Origin: an uncultured Subdoligranulum sp.
GTDB lineage: Bacteria; Bacillota; Clostridia; Christensenellales; CAG-314
Direction: 5' to 3'
DNA: 25,026 nucleotides
Assembly: GCA_902496185.1 (NCBI GenBank)
Contig: CABUZX010000019.1
Span: 1 to 25,026 of the forward strand
The notes under the pieces were generated by a model that saw only the letters and a list, made by a program, of their open reading frames with translations, was not told where the DNA came from and searched no databases. A program made the position numbers and the translations under genes. The stretch's first letter is position 1. Each line of letters opens with the position of its first letter. Positions 14,677 to 23,241 of this stretch are shown in pieces.

Positions 14677-17600
14677 TCAAGTTGTAAGGTATTCGTCTAC
14701 CGTCAAGATAAGCTCGTTTTCCCTTATTGCGCGGTCAATACACTCTTCAATATATTCGTTTGCAAGTTTGGTCTTTTTGGCGTTAAACAAAAGAGGAACT
14801 TCCTTAAGTAGGTCTGCTCGAGTTACGTAGAGTTTTGTTTCTATAGCGCACTTACAAGCCGAAATTATTTCAGAATAGTGAACGTGCTGGAGTTCTCTCG
14901 TGATTTTTGCGTCGTTTGGACGGAAGGTCGTATTGTTTTTGTCGATATAGTATATTGTATCTTTTTCTTCAACCAAAAAACTTGCATAAGATCGCATATA
15001 ATCCGTTAATATTTGAATTGCTTTTTTGTTTGTTTTTGGTACGTTGTACAAAGCCAACAGTCTGTTTAACAAAAGCTTTTCTTCAATGGGGGATTCCGTT
15101 TCGATTATTGCACGTATTCGTTGCTTGATTTTTTCTTCGTTGACGAAGTCTGCAACATATTCTGCGCCATTAGCGCCCATTGGTTTTGCATAATAAACTT
15201 TGTAGTTTACTTTGTAGCGATTTGTAACTTCTTTGACTGTTTTGCGGTTGAGTATCTTCTTTTCCGTAAGGGTAGAAATAAGATCTTTAATTTTTGTTAT
15301 TTCACGCTTGGGATTATTAAAGTAGTTTACGGTCCACAAATGGCAAGTATTCCAGCCGAGTTTTTTCAATATGCGCGCTTGCATAGTAACTCTGTCTTTT
15401 ACGCCCTTTAATCTCATTGCGTTTTCTCCGTCGCAAATAATTGCAAGGATATACTTTTGTTTATCTCTCGGGTCAATTACTGCAACGTCAATCTTAAAGT
15501 CCGAAATACCCAAATCGTGCTCGCAAAGAATACCCTTTTCTTTAAGGTCGTTTGCAATGAGCGAACCAATACTGGTCGTCTTGTTAATTGCAACGTCCTT
15601 GCTATTGACGGCGAGCATATCGCGTCCGCGTTCGGCGTATTCCAAAAAGGCCTTAAGACAATGCACGCCTTTGCTATCCGTGCGAGAAAGGTCAATCATA
15701 TTGCCGGTAATAGCGCTAAATATCATCATTTCCGTTCTTGCTCTTGTGACGGCAACGTTAAGGCGTTTGTAACCACCGCTTTGATTTATCGGACCAAAAT
15801 TAAGAGAAAGTTTGCCCCGTGAGTCAGGACCGTAACCGATACTAAAAAGTATTACGTCACGTTCGTCACCTTGTACGTTTTCAAGATTTTTGACAAAAAT
15901 AGGCTCTTCCACGTCAAAGGCGTAAGCATCAAGACCTTTTTGATGTATTACGGAATACAACTTTTCTTCAATATAATTTTGTTGAGCGGTATTAAACGTG
16001 ACTACGCCTATGCTTTGTTCTCTTAAAGTAGGCGAACTTAAACGCATGATAATTTCGCTTATTAATTCATCGGCTTCTTTCTTGTTGCATTTTGTACCGC
16101 CTCTTTCATAAACTCCGTCTACGTAACGGAAAGTTACTTTAGAATTTTGTTCGTTGGGGGAGGGGAAAGTAAGCAACGAGTTGTCGTAAAAGGTTGCGTT
16201 AGAAAAAGCAATCAAGCTTTCGTGGTTGGAGCGATAATGCCATGATAAATGATTTTCAGGCAAACCCAAAGCCAAACAATCGTCCAAAATACTTTCGAGG
16301 TCTTCGGTTTCGTAATGTTCGTCGTCCTTAGCGTCAGCGCGGAAAAAGGTCGTGGGTGGCAATTGTTTCGGGTCACCGACAATTACGACGTTGTCTCCCC
16401 TTACTATGCTACCGACTGCTTTGCAGGTAGGTATTTGAGAGGCTTCGTCAAAGATAACCAAATCAAACTTTGCCAAATCCATATCCAAAAATTGACTTAC
16501 GGAAGTAGGGCTCATAAGCATACAAGGGCAAGTGCTTTTTAGTATGTTAGGTATGGTAGTAAACAAGTTTCTCAGTGTCGTACCCTTCATATTGTTTTTT
16601 TCCGCTCGCATCAAAACGACGCGTTCGAGATTGTGTTCGCCGACGGTGTCTGTACGCGGTAATAATGCTACCAACTTAAGATAAAGTTGACGACGCGTGA
16701 GTTTTTCGTACTCTTCTGAAAGTATTTTGAACTTGTTTGCGCAATCTTCCAGCGTTAGTCCGGAAAATTGGTTTAAAACGTCGTCAAGAGACAATTCGCT
16801 TTTGACAAAATTATAATATACGCATTTTTTAAAGCACCGCAAAATATCGTCGGCAGAAATTTCACCCATTGCAAGCGGTTCAAGCACAAATTCAAAGCCG
16901 TTTACTTGGCATTTTTCTACAATTTCCTGATATCTACACCAATTTGGTATATAGTCGATATTTTTGCCTATATTGATTACTTTTTCAATAGTGGCGCTAA
17001 CGTCTTCGTTTTTGTGGTAGCGGGTAATACAGAAGATTTCATTAAAGTCGCTTTTTGCTTGTTCTGCATTTTCGTAAGCACGTTTGTAATATTGCAAATA
17101 TTTGTTTGGCTTGTCATTATTTACAAGAGTACGGCAACTTTCATTAAAAATTGCGATATCAAGATCTGCATAAAGGTCTTTTGCGTTGTCATATAAGTTG
17201 CGCATACTTTTTGCATACTCGTCAAGTGGTGTTTCATCCGTTATTCCAAAGAGAGAGGCAAGGGCTGTTTTACGCCTTTTGAGTAGTTCTATTGCGTCCT
17301 CACATTTGAGCAAAAATTCAAAATAACTTTTGCGCGACGTTTTGTTTACGGTAGAGGGCAAAATACGTCTCATTGTACGGCTGAGATTGCCGTTTATTGC
17401 CATCGTTACTTCATTACGTTCAATCCCAGTAGGGTAATCTCCGTAAGTGTTTTTATATTCATTTAACAAAACTTTTAAATGGCGGTCTGCGTCGAGATAT
17501 CCATCCAACGTTTTTTCGGGATTGGAAAACTTTTGAGCATTTGCAAAAAATGCTACCGCGTAGCTTTCGGTCAAAATAGTAGCAAGGCGATATAGCGCGT

Positions 17601-20292
17601 CTAATTTTTGAGCAGTTAAGGATACTGTACGTATATTGAAAAGTGGCAACAACGCCTTTGAGTACTGGCGAAGATGCTTTAGCTCTAAAAGATAAATATC
17701 AAGTATAGTTTCGGCTTCCTTTCGCCATTGATCGCTGTAAGTAAACCGTCCAACATCTTTAAATGGTGAGTTTTCGATATCACCACACTCGCGCGCTCTT
17801 AACGAAAGCTCGTTTAAAACTTCGAGATATTCGTTAAAAGAAGTTTCCGTCAGTCTTTCATAAAACAAACTGTCTATTCTCAAGCAATCTGGCGCGTCGG
17901 TATTTTCAAAATAATTGAGCATTGCGTTATAGAGAGAAAAACCGAGATGTCTCTTTTTGTGTACAGCGTTTAATTCGGAACTTAATTTATGTATGAGTAC
18001 GGACAATTCCGATATTTTATCGTCAAGATTTTCCGGCTCGACTCCTGCGTCTGCAAGGGAAAGGGTGGAAATAATTTGGTTGAGAATAGCGTTTTTGTCT
18101 GTTTTTCCAGAATATAATTCAAGACAAAAATCACCTATGCCGATAGATTTTAAACGTTTATGTACGACGGAAAGCGCAGCCATTTTTTCCGCAACGAAAA
18201 GCACGCGTCTGCCACGCACGATATTGTTTGCAATGATATTTGTAATAGTTTGAGATTTGCCCGTTCCCGGAGGGCCGTGCAAAATAAAACTCTTGCAGAG
18301 CGAATCGGCTATTGCAGAATATTGCGAGGAGTCTGCGCTTATTGGCAAATATATCGGGTCTTCGGCTGTGTATGCTTCGTCAGAGCTTAAGTCAGACATA
18401 ACGTTGTCTGGCGAAAATTCAAGACGATTGTTTATTAGGGAATTAATGACGGGATTTTGTCTAAATTTTTCACTCTTATGTTTTACGTCATGCCAAAGCA
18501 AATAGTTTCCAAAGGAAAGACTTGACAAAAATACGTTGTCCAAAACTTCCCACCCATCTTTTAAAAGAACTTCTTTTTTGATGCGGTTGAGTATTGACGG
18601 TATTGTAGAAATATCTGATAGTGGTACGTTGGTAAGACCGCGCATATCTATATTGAATTCTTGATACAAAAATTCAAGCAAGGTACTGTTTATCTGAGCT
18701 TCTTCTGCGTTGATTTCTAAAGAGAAAGCGCCTGCGCCGGTAGATTTTCGTGTAAGTGTAACGGGGTAGAGATATACGGGTGCGTATTTATCCTCTCCAT
18801 CGGGATAACTCCATTTAATAAATCCAAGCGACAAATACAAAGTAGCCGTACCCGTTTCTTCAAGGTTTGATTTTTCCTTACGGTAAACACGGGTTAGGCT
18901 TGATTCAAATTCTTTTCCGTCAAAGACCGAAAAAAGTTTTTTGTTTTTGTATTCGTATTTTATAAACTCTGAAAAAGGTTTTAAATAACTGTTGCGCTCG
19001 AAAACGTTTTTGATTTTTGTTGAAACGCCAGTTTCGTCGTTTGGGCGGGGGACAAGAACGAAATTTTTGTTGTCTGTCAACGCCGACAAAAAGGATTCGA
19101 TTTCGGGTATGATTAAACGTACGGCGGTTTGCGAAATTCTAAAATTAAGCAATCCGTTACGCATATCCATATCCAAAAGTTTGCGTTCCCACTGCATAAG
19201 ACGGCTTATTTCCTTTTCACCGCCAATGTTTCCTGTGTATTCTTTTAGTTGAGAAGGCAATTCCGTAGCGAAATCTTCCGACTTGACGAGGTCATAACCG
19301 TTATCGGTTTTTACTCTGTCGGGTAGAGGAAAGATTTTCATAATACGCGCGCGTTTGAGATCCAAAAAATATTCTACGTCGTCTGACTTTTTTAAAATAT
19401 TGTGCGCGTTTTTTTCTGCCTTTTCAAAGGGTATTTCTTGAAAAATATCCACTACGGGTACGAGTGTTAGGTCGTTTACTCCCGTATCCATTTTTTTGCG
19501 AATAATACTTCCGTCGTCGGTAACAGTGCTTGCAAGACATTCGTTTGAAAGATGACAACCGACGTACCAATTCCCTTTGATTTTTCCTATAATAGCGTTA
19601 AGATTAAAGTTTTCTAAAACAGAAGCAAGAAACAAGGCTATTTCCAAATCCGTTGCCGTTTTGGAGGAAATCAATTCTTTGTGTGGAGCAACTACTTGAC
19701 AATTGTCCGTCTTTTTGGCTTGAGAAAAACCCATATTTGCGAGTAGGTAATAGGCTGATGCAAAAAAGTTTCTTACGCCGTTCTTTCCGTTGATATAACC
19801 GGACGGAATTACCTTTACTTTCCAATCTTCCGTCTTTTTGAGAGTTTGTGTAAGTAATTTGTTTATTTCATGCGAGCGCTTTACAAAGGTTGCTAAGGCT
19901 TCGGGATGATCAGAGTGATCACATTCGTCAAAGGCAAGGACTTTTATTTTTTGTGAAGCCGTCGCCAAAATTTTTTTATTCAATAAAACTTCTACGGTAA
20001 TTTCGCCGTCGATACTTGTGTTTTGCGCCACCATAAATAAGGGTGAGAGTTGCGGTTCTGCTTCAAATTTGACAGTGGAATTACGTGGCAAAAGTTCTTG
20101 CTCGATAGTGGCGGGCAAGATAAAATTGGGATTGGAAGTTATTTTAACCGTTACGTTTTTAATATCTTCTTGGGTAATATTTTTGATATACAATCTTTTT
20201 AAAGGTGATATATTGTTTTGCAAGTGATAGTAACTGACTGAATTGCTACATTGCAAGTCTATTTTCAGTACTTCTTTATTTTGTTCAGGCAT
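14677..20292 (-). CDS. Giant DUF4011 / SF1 helicase / PD-(D/E)XK-like / DUF3320 protein, candidate defence protein
   Basis: An 1871-residue cytoplasmic protein with no transmembrane segments seen. Domains in order: an Ig-like beta-sandwich (about 5-125); a transglutaminase-like segment (about 130-300) whose usual Cys and His positions read TATD (212-215) and GNWYVG, so probably non-catalytic; DUF4011, marked by WERKLLDMDMRNGLLNF (from Trp368); an SF1/Upf1-like helicase with Walker A GPPGTGKS (Lys679), a long helical insertion (about 700-1250), Walker B IFDEAS (Asp1282, Glu1283) and motif VI VAVTRAR (Arg1517, Arg1519); a Vsr/MTES_1575-like nuclease fold with FKIDVAV (Asp1602), ICDGEN (Asp1621) and KKLGWNTCHLW; and DUF3320 near the C-terminus. 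The same arrangement is known from large proteins often found in defence islands, and related COG1112 helicases act in the Mokosh antiviral system; a defence role here is inference. The frame opens at 20304, but that ATG overlaps the SD GGGAGG serving 20292. It is a single gene with its own promoter and convergent terminator. Confidence 0.9.
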   Translation of the reverse strand: MPEQNKEVLKIDLQCSNSVSYYHLQNNISPLKRLYIKNITQEDIKNVTVKITSNPNFILPATIEQELLPRNSTVKFEAEPQLSPLFMVAQNTSIDGEITVEVLLNKKILATASQKIKVLAFDECDHSDHPEALATFVKRSHEINKLLTQTLKKTEDWKVKVIPSGYINGKNGVRNFFASAYYLLANMGFSQAKKTDNCQVVAPHKELISSKTATDLEIALFLASVLENFNLNAIIGKIKGNWYVGCHLSNECLASTVTDDGSIIRKKMDTGVNDLTLVPVVDIFQEIPFEKAEKNAHNILKKSDDVEYFLDLKRARIMKIFPLPDRVKTDNGYDLVKSEDFATELPSQLKEYTGNIGGEKEISRLMQWERKLLDMDMRNGLLNFRISQTAVRLIIPEIESFLSALTDNKNFVLVPRPNDETGVSTKIKNVFERNSYLKPFSEFIKYEYKNKKLFSVFDGKEFESSLTRVYRKEKSNLEETGTATLYLSLGFIKWSYPDGEDKYAPVYLYPVTLTRKSTGAGAFSLEINAEEAQINSTLLEFLYQEFNIDMRGLTNVPLSDISTIPSILNRIKKEVLLKDGWEVLDNVFLSSLSFGNYLLWHDVKHKSEKFRQNPVINSLINNRLEFSPDNVMSDLSSDEAYTAEDPIYLPISADSSQYSAIADSLCKSFILHGPPGTGKSQTITNIIANNIVRGRRVLFVAEKMAALSVVHKRLKSIGIGDFCLELYSGKTDKNAILNQIISTLSLADAGVEPENLDDKISELSVLIHKLSSELNAVHKKRHLGFSLYNAMLNYFENTDAPDCLRIDSLFYERLTETSFNEYLEVLNELSLRARECGDIENSPFKDVGRFTYSDQWRKEAETILDIYLLELKHLRQYSKALLPLFNIRTVSLTAQKLDALYRLATILTESYAVAFFANAQKFSNPEKTLDGYLDADRHLKVLLNEYKNTYGDYPTGIERNEVTMAINGNLSRTMRRILPSTVNKTSRKSYFEFLLKCEDAIELLKRRKTALASLFGITDETPLDEYAKSMRNLYDNAKDLYADLDIAIFNESCRTLVNNDKPNKYLQYYKRAYENAEQAKSDFNEIFCITRYHKNEDVSATIEKVINIGKNIDYIPNWCRYQEIVEKCQVNGFEFVLEPLAMGEISADDILRCFKKCVYYNFVKSELSLDDVLNQFSGLTLEDCANKFKILSEEYEKLTRRQLYLKLVALLPRTDTVGEHNLERVVLMRAEKNNMKGTTLRNLFTTIPNILKSTCPCMLMSPTSVSQFLDMDLAKFDLVIFDEASQIPTCKAVGSIVRGDNVVIVGDPKQLPPTTFFRADAKDDEHYETEDLESILDDCLALGLPENHLSWHYRSNHESLIAFSNATFYDNSLLTFPSPNEQNSKVTFRYVDGVYERGGTKCNKKEADELISEIIMRLSSPTLREQSIGVVTFNTAQQNYIEEKLYSVIHQKGLDAYAFDVEEPIFVKNLENVQGDERDVILFSIGYGPDSRGKLSLNFGPINQSGGYKRLNVAVTRARTEMMIFSAITGNMIDLSRTDSKGVHCLKAFLEYAERGRDMLAVNSKDVAINKTTSIGSLIANDLKEKGILCEHDLGISDFKIDVAVIDPRDKQKYILAIICDGENAMRLKGVKDRVTMQARILKKLGWNTCHLWTVNYFNNPKREITKIKDLISTLTEKKILNRKTVKEVTNRYKVNYKVYYAKPMGANGAEYVADFVNEEKIKQRIRAIIETESPIEEKLLLNRLLALYNVPKTNKKAIQILTDYMRSYASFLVEEKDTIYYIDKNNTTFRPNDAKITRELQHVHYSEIISACKCAIETKLYVTRADLLKEVPLLFNAKKTKLANEYIEECIDRAIRENELILTVDEYLTT

Positions 20293-20325
20293 AAAACCTC
20301 CCATTGTCTTAAGTAAATATTTTTT

Positions 20326-20354
20326 AGTATAACATATATTACGGAATAAAACAA
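20326..20354 (-). promoter_or_regulatory. Promoter of the giant helicase gene
   Basis: On the minus strand a -35 TTGTTT (20349-20354) and a -10 TATACT (20326-20331) are 17 bp apart, about 30 nt before the ATG at 20292. Confidence 0.65.
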
Positions 20355-20403
20355 ACGATATACAAAATTTTTGAGAGTATATTTATTAAACAAAAATAGA
20401 ATC

Positions 20404-20450
20404 AGCAAATCAAAATGCACCCCCAATACGGGGGTGCATTTTGATTTGCT
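20404..20450. terminator. Long perfect palindrome, probable terminator of the DUF1295 gene
   Basis: A perfect 21-bp inverted repeat (20404-20424 with 20430-20450), containing CACCCCC/GGGGGTG at the tip and a 5-nt loop. It lies 28 nt after the stop of the minus-strand DUF1295 gene and upstream of the helicase promoter. T-rich sequence follows on both strands, though not immediately on the minus strand. It would insulate the helicase gene from upstream transcription. Confidence 0.8.
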
Positions 20451-20478
20451 ATACTTTTTTTGCAATTTTTATTTTATT

Positions 20479-21330
20479 TTATTTAAATCTTTTTATTGGC
20501 AAAAGCATACGCGTTTTTGCTTTGTATTGTTCAAATCCGGGTTTTTTTGATTGTCTACCATCTGCCATAGGTATACTTACGGCAAAAAACAATATCGTGT
20601 TGGCAATAGCCCCTAAAATAAAATACCATTTAAATCCAAGCAATGCAATAGCAAAAAAGGCAATTCCGTACCACATCAAAATTTCTGCAAGATAGTTGGG
20701 GTGGCGCGAGTACTTCCAAAGTCCAGTTTCTATAAAAGGTGTAGATTTATTTTTGCGATATTGATGCATTTGAATATCTGCTACACTTTGCAAAATTACT
20801 GCGCCGATAGATATTGCAAAGCCAATCAAACACAATGGTGACCACGTTGTATTTAAAGTTACAACGAATACTGCAGGCAAGGTGCACGCGTAAACGACAA
20901 GCGTTGGCACAAGATGAATCCCTAAAAAATTTATTACCGGATAAAAAAATCCCGTTTTTTCTTTAAGCATAGTGTAACGCCAATCTTGATGAGCCATACC
21001 ACCAAAAGTATAAGCCCAATTTGCCGTAAGGCGTATGCCCCAAAATGAAATTGCAATTACTATCAATAGCTTTGGTAAAGTAATCATTTGGTTAAATATA
21101 AAAGCAAACAAAATAATAATCGGCTGAACGCTCCAATAGGGGTCGTATACTGATGAGTTTTTGAATAAAATACTAAAAATAAAGGTAATTATCGTTCCTG
21201 CTACGTCGGCAATTAGCAATTTAAACCACATTTTGCCAGGGATTGATAAATAGGTATAAATTCCGACAGCAGAAGCAAGCGCATATATTGCTATAATAAT
21301 TAAAAAACTCACAAATCTGTTTATTTTCAT
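20479..21330 (-). CDS. DUF1295 / steroid 5-alpha-reductase-like membrane protein
   Basis: A membrane protein of 283 residues with about seven or eight helices. The family landmarks are SVYDPYWSVQPI (about 59-70), RLTANWAYTFGG followed by HQDWRY, and the C-terminal GLWKYSRHPNYLAEILMWYG with an NADPH-binding-type Arg-His-Pro-Asn core shared with ICMT and steroid reductases. The enzymatic role in bacteria is not established; reduction or methylation of a lipid-like substrate is possible. The SD AGGAG sits about 6 nt before the ATG. It has its own promoter, is divergent from the SulP gene and is not obviously linked to it in function. Confidence 0.88.
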   Translation of the reverse strand: MKINRFVSFLIIIAIYALASAVGIYTYLSIPGKMWFKLLIADVAGTIITFIFSILFKNSSVYDPYWSVQPIIILFAFIFNQMITLPKLLIVIAISFWGIRLTANWAYTFGGMAHQDWRYTMLKEKTGFFYPVINFLGIHLVPTLVVYACTLPAVFVVTLNTTWSPLCLIGFAISIGAVILQSVADIQMHQYRKNKSTPFIETGLWKYSRHPNYLAEILMWYGIAFFAIALLGFKWYFILGAIANTILFFAVSIPMADGRQSKKPGFEQYKAKTRMLLPIKRFK

Positions 21331-21385
21331 TAATTCTCCTATTTATGGCATACAATGTCATAAAATTTTCTTTTGTATTAATTTA

Positions 21386-21414
21386 AGTATACTTGTTTTG
21401 GGGTTAATAGTCAA
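21386..21414 (-). promoter_or_regulatory. Promoter of the DUF1295 gene
   Basis: On the minus strand a -35 TTGACT (21409-21414) and a -10 TATACT (21386-21391) are 17 bp apart, placing the start about 50 nt before the ATG. Confidence 0.78.
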
Positions 21415-21462
21415 CAAACATGGTCAAAATTATTCTTAATATTACAAAATTCGCCTTTTTGA

Positions 21463-21491
21463 TTGACCTTAATTAGTTAAAGTGCTAAAAT
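21463..21491 (+). promoter_or_regulatory. Promoter of the SulP gene
   Basis: A -35 TTGACC (21463-21468), a 17-bp spacer and an extended -10 TGCTAAAAT (hexamer 21486-21491). It diverges from the DUF1295 promoter about 50 bp away. Confidence 0.78.
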
Positions 21492-21521
21492 AGTCAAGGT
21501 TTATCAAAGGAAAAAATAATT

Positions 21522-23096
21522 ATGAAAAACAGTTTTTTTGATGAATATAAACAAATGTTTGTTGAGGAATTTAAAGGCTACAACGCAGGAAAATTATTAA
21601 AAGATATTCTTGCAGGACTTACCGTTGCCGCAGTTGCGTTGCCTTTGGCTATTGCTTTTGGTGCTGCAAGCGTCGGTGAAAATTACGCCTCAATAGGTAT
21701 TATGGCGGGACTTATTACTGCTATTCTTGCGGGAATAATAACGGGACTAACCGGTGGCGCAAGTTTTCAGATTTCCGGACCTACGGGCGCAATGACCGTT
21801 GTGCTTGGCGGAATAGTGGCGGGCGAATACGGTCTTAACGGAATGTTTACCGCGTGTCTTATTGCGGGAATAATACTTTTTGTTGCAGGAATAATCAATC
21901 TCGGCAAGCTTATTTCGTTTATTCCTAAATCCGTTATTACCGGGTTTACTTCTGGCATTGCAATAGTAATAGCTATTGGACAGTTGGGAAACTTTTTTGG
22001 AATATCAGTTTCGGGCGAAACGACCTTTGACAAAATAACTTGCTTTGTAGAAACGCCTGTCAACGACGTCAATCTTTCGGCATTAATTTGCTCTGTGTTG
22101 GTGACTATATTTTTGTTTCTATACCCAAAAAAATGGTCTCGTTACGTGCCGGGGAGCTTGGTTGCTATTATTATTGCTACCATCGTGGTTGCGCTCATAC
22201 CAAACCCAAACGTAAAACTTATTGGAGATATACCTGCCTCCTTATTAAACGAAGTACGCCTTGATTTTTCGGACTTTTCTTTTGAAATGCTTGGTTCGGT
22301 AATTTCGCCTGCTATTACCATTGCATTATTGGGTATGGTGGAGAGTCTTTTGTGCGGTACGTGCGCGCAAAATATGACAAAAAAACCTTTCAATGCAAGG
22401 GCGGAACTCGTTGCTCAAGGCTTGGGCAATATGATTGTGCCGTTTTTTGGCGGAGTTCCTTCGACTGCAGCTATTGCTCGTACTTCAGTTGCGGTGCGTT
22501 CGGGCTGTCAAACAAGGCTTACTTCGGTTTTTCAGTCTTTGTTTTTGATAGTGTGTATGTTTGTACTTTCACCGCTTATTGCTTTAGTTCCTTATCCTGC
22601 AATTGCAGGAGTATTGGTTGCTACCGCTTGGCGTATGAACGAGTGGGATGAAATAAAGAGTTTTTTCAAACAAAAGCAAACGGAATCAATTATTTTGTTT
22701 TTGGTGACAATGTTTTCTACCGTTTTGCTTGACCTTACATATGCGATCTTGATTGGAGTAGGATTGGCGTTTGTCATTATGATAGCTAAGCAATCTTTGA
22801 CCAAACCCATTGTAAAGGATACGGGTGAATTTACCGCTATGGTTTTACCAAAAGGCTCTCTATTTTTTGCAAACGTAAAAAAATTGTTTGACGTTGTTAA
22901 TAATATTGAAAAAAAATCAATCACTATAGACCTTTCAAGAGTAACTTACGTTGACGCATCTGCCTGTGCAGAAATAAAAGAAGAAATACAGTCACTCAAA
23001 TTTTTAAATAAAGAACTGGTTTTTGTTTGCGCGGATGACGACGTAAAAAAGATTTTTGACTTTTATGAAATAAAAACGGATATAATCTATAAATAA
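21522..23096 (+). CDS. SulP-family anion transporter with STAS domain
   Basis: A membrane transporter of 524 residues from the SLC26/SulP family (sulfate, bicarbonate or dicarboxylate). The N-terminal membrane part shows LKDILAGLTVAAVALPLAIAFG and the family signature GGASFQISGPTGAMTV, with repeated glycine-rich helices to about residue 420. The C-terminal cytoplasmic STAS domain (about 430-524) includes TIDLSRVTYVDASACAEIKEE, with the DASA core seen in anti-sigma-antagonist folds. The substrate cannot be assigned; no carbonic anhydrase or sulfate genes are adjacent. AAAGGA about 10 nt upstream is the SD. A terminator follows the stop closely. Confidence 0.95.
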   Translation: MKNSFFDEYKQMFVEEFKGYNAGKLLKDILAGLTVAAVALPLAIAFGAASVGENYASIGIMAGLITAILAGIITGLTGGASFQISGPTGAMTVVLGGIVAGEYGLNGMFTACLIAGIILFVAGIINLGKLISFIPKSVITGFTSGIAIVIAIGQLGNFFGISVSGETTFDKITCFVETPVNDVNLSALICSVLVTIFLFLYPKKWSRYVPGSLVAIIIATIVVALIPNPNVKLIGDIPASLLNEVRLDFSDFSFEMLGSVISPAITIALLGMVESLLCGTCAQNMTKKPFNARAELVAQGLGNMIVPFFGGVPSTAAIARTSVAVRSGCQTRLTSVFQSLFLIVCMFVLSPLIALVPYPAIAGVLVATAWRMNEWDEIKSFFKQKQTESIILFLVTMFSTVLLDLTYAILIGVGLAFVIMIAKQSLTKPIVKDTGEFTAMVLPKGSLFFANVKKLFDVVNNIEKKSITIDLSRVTYVDASACAEIKEEIQSLKFLNKELVFVCADDDVKKIFDFYEIKTDIIYK

Positions 23097-23097
23097 A

Positions 23098-23130
23098 TTA
23101 AAAAACTCACTAAAATAGTGAGTTTTTTAA
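23098..23130 (+). terminator. Terminator after the SulP gene
   Basis: A perfect 15-bp inverted repeat (23098-23112 with 23116-23130), core ACTCACTA/TAGTGAGT with a 3-nt loop and a T run, starting 2 nt after the stop. Confidence 0.92.
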
Positions 23131-23144
23131 TTGTATCACGAAAG

Positions 23145-23186
23145 TAAAGGTCTATAAGCAAAATACTTATAGACCTTTACTTTTGT
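23145..23186. repeat. 42-bp palindromic repeat, copy 1
   Basis: Identical over 42 bp to 24403-24444 and in the same orientation. In this copy the inverted repeat extends to 18 bp perfect arms (23141-23158 with 23166-23183) around loop CAAAATA; the arms contain AAAGGTCTATAAG. It lies 3' of both the SulP gene and the minus-strand XRE gene. It could act as a transcript end or be one member of a dispersed small repeat family. Confidence 0.9.
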
Positions 23187-23241
23187 ATGTATGCGACTAA
23201 ATCTCGTTTTTAGGGTATGTGTGTGGGACAAAAAGTATTTT

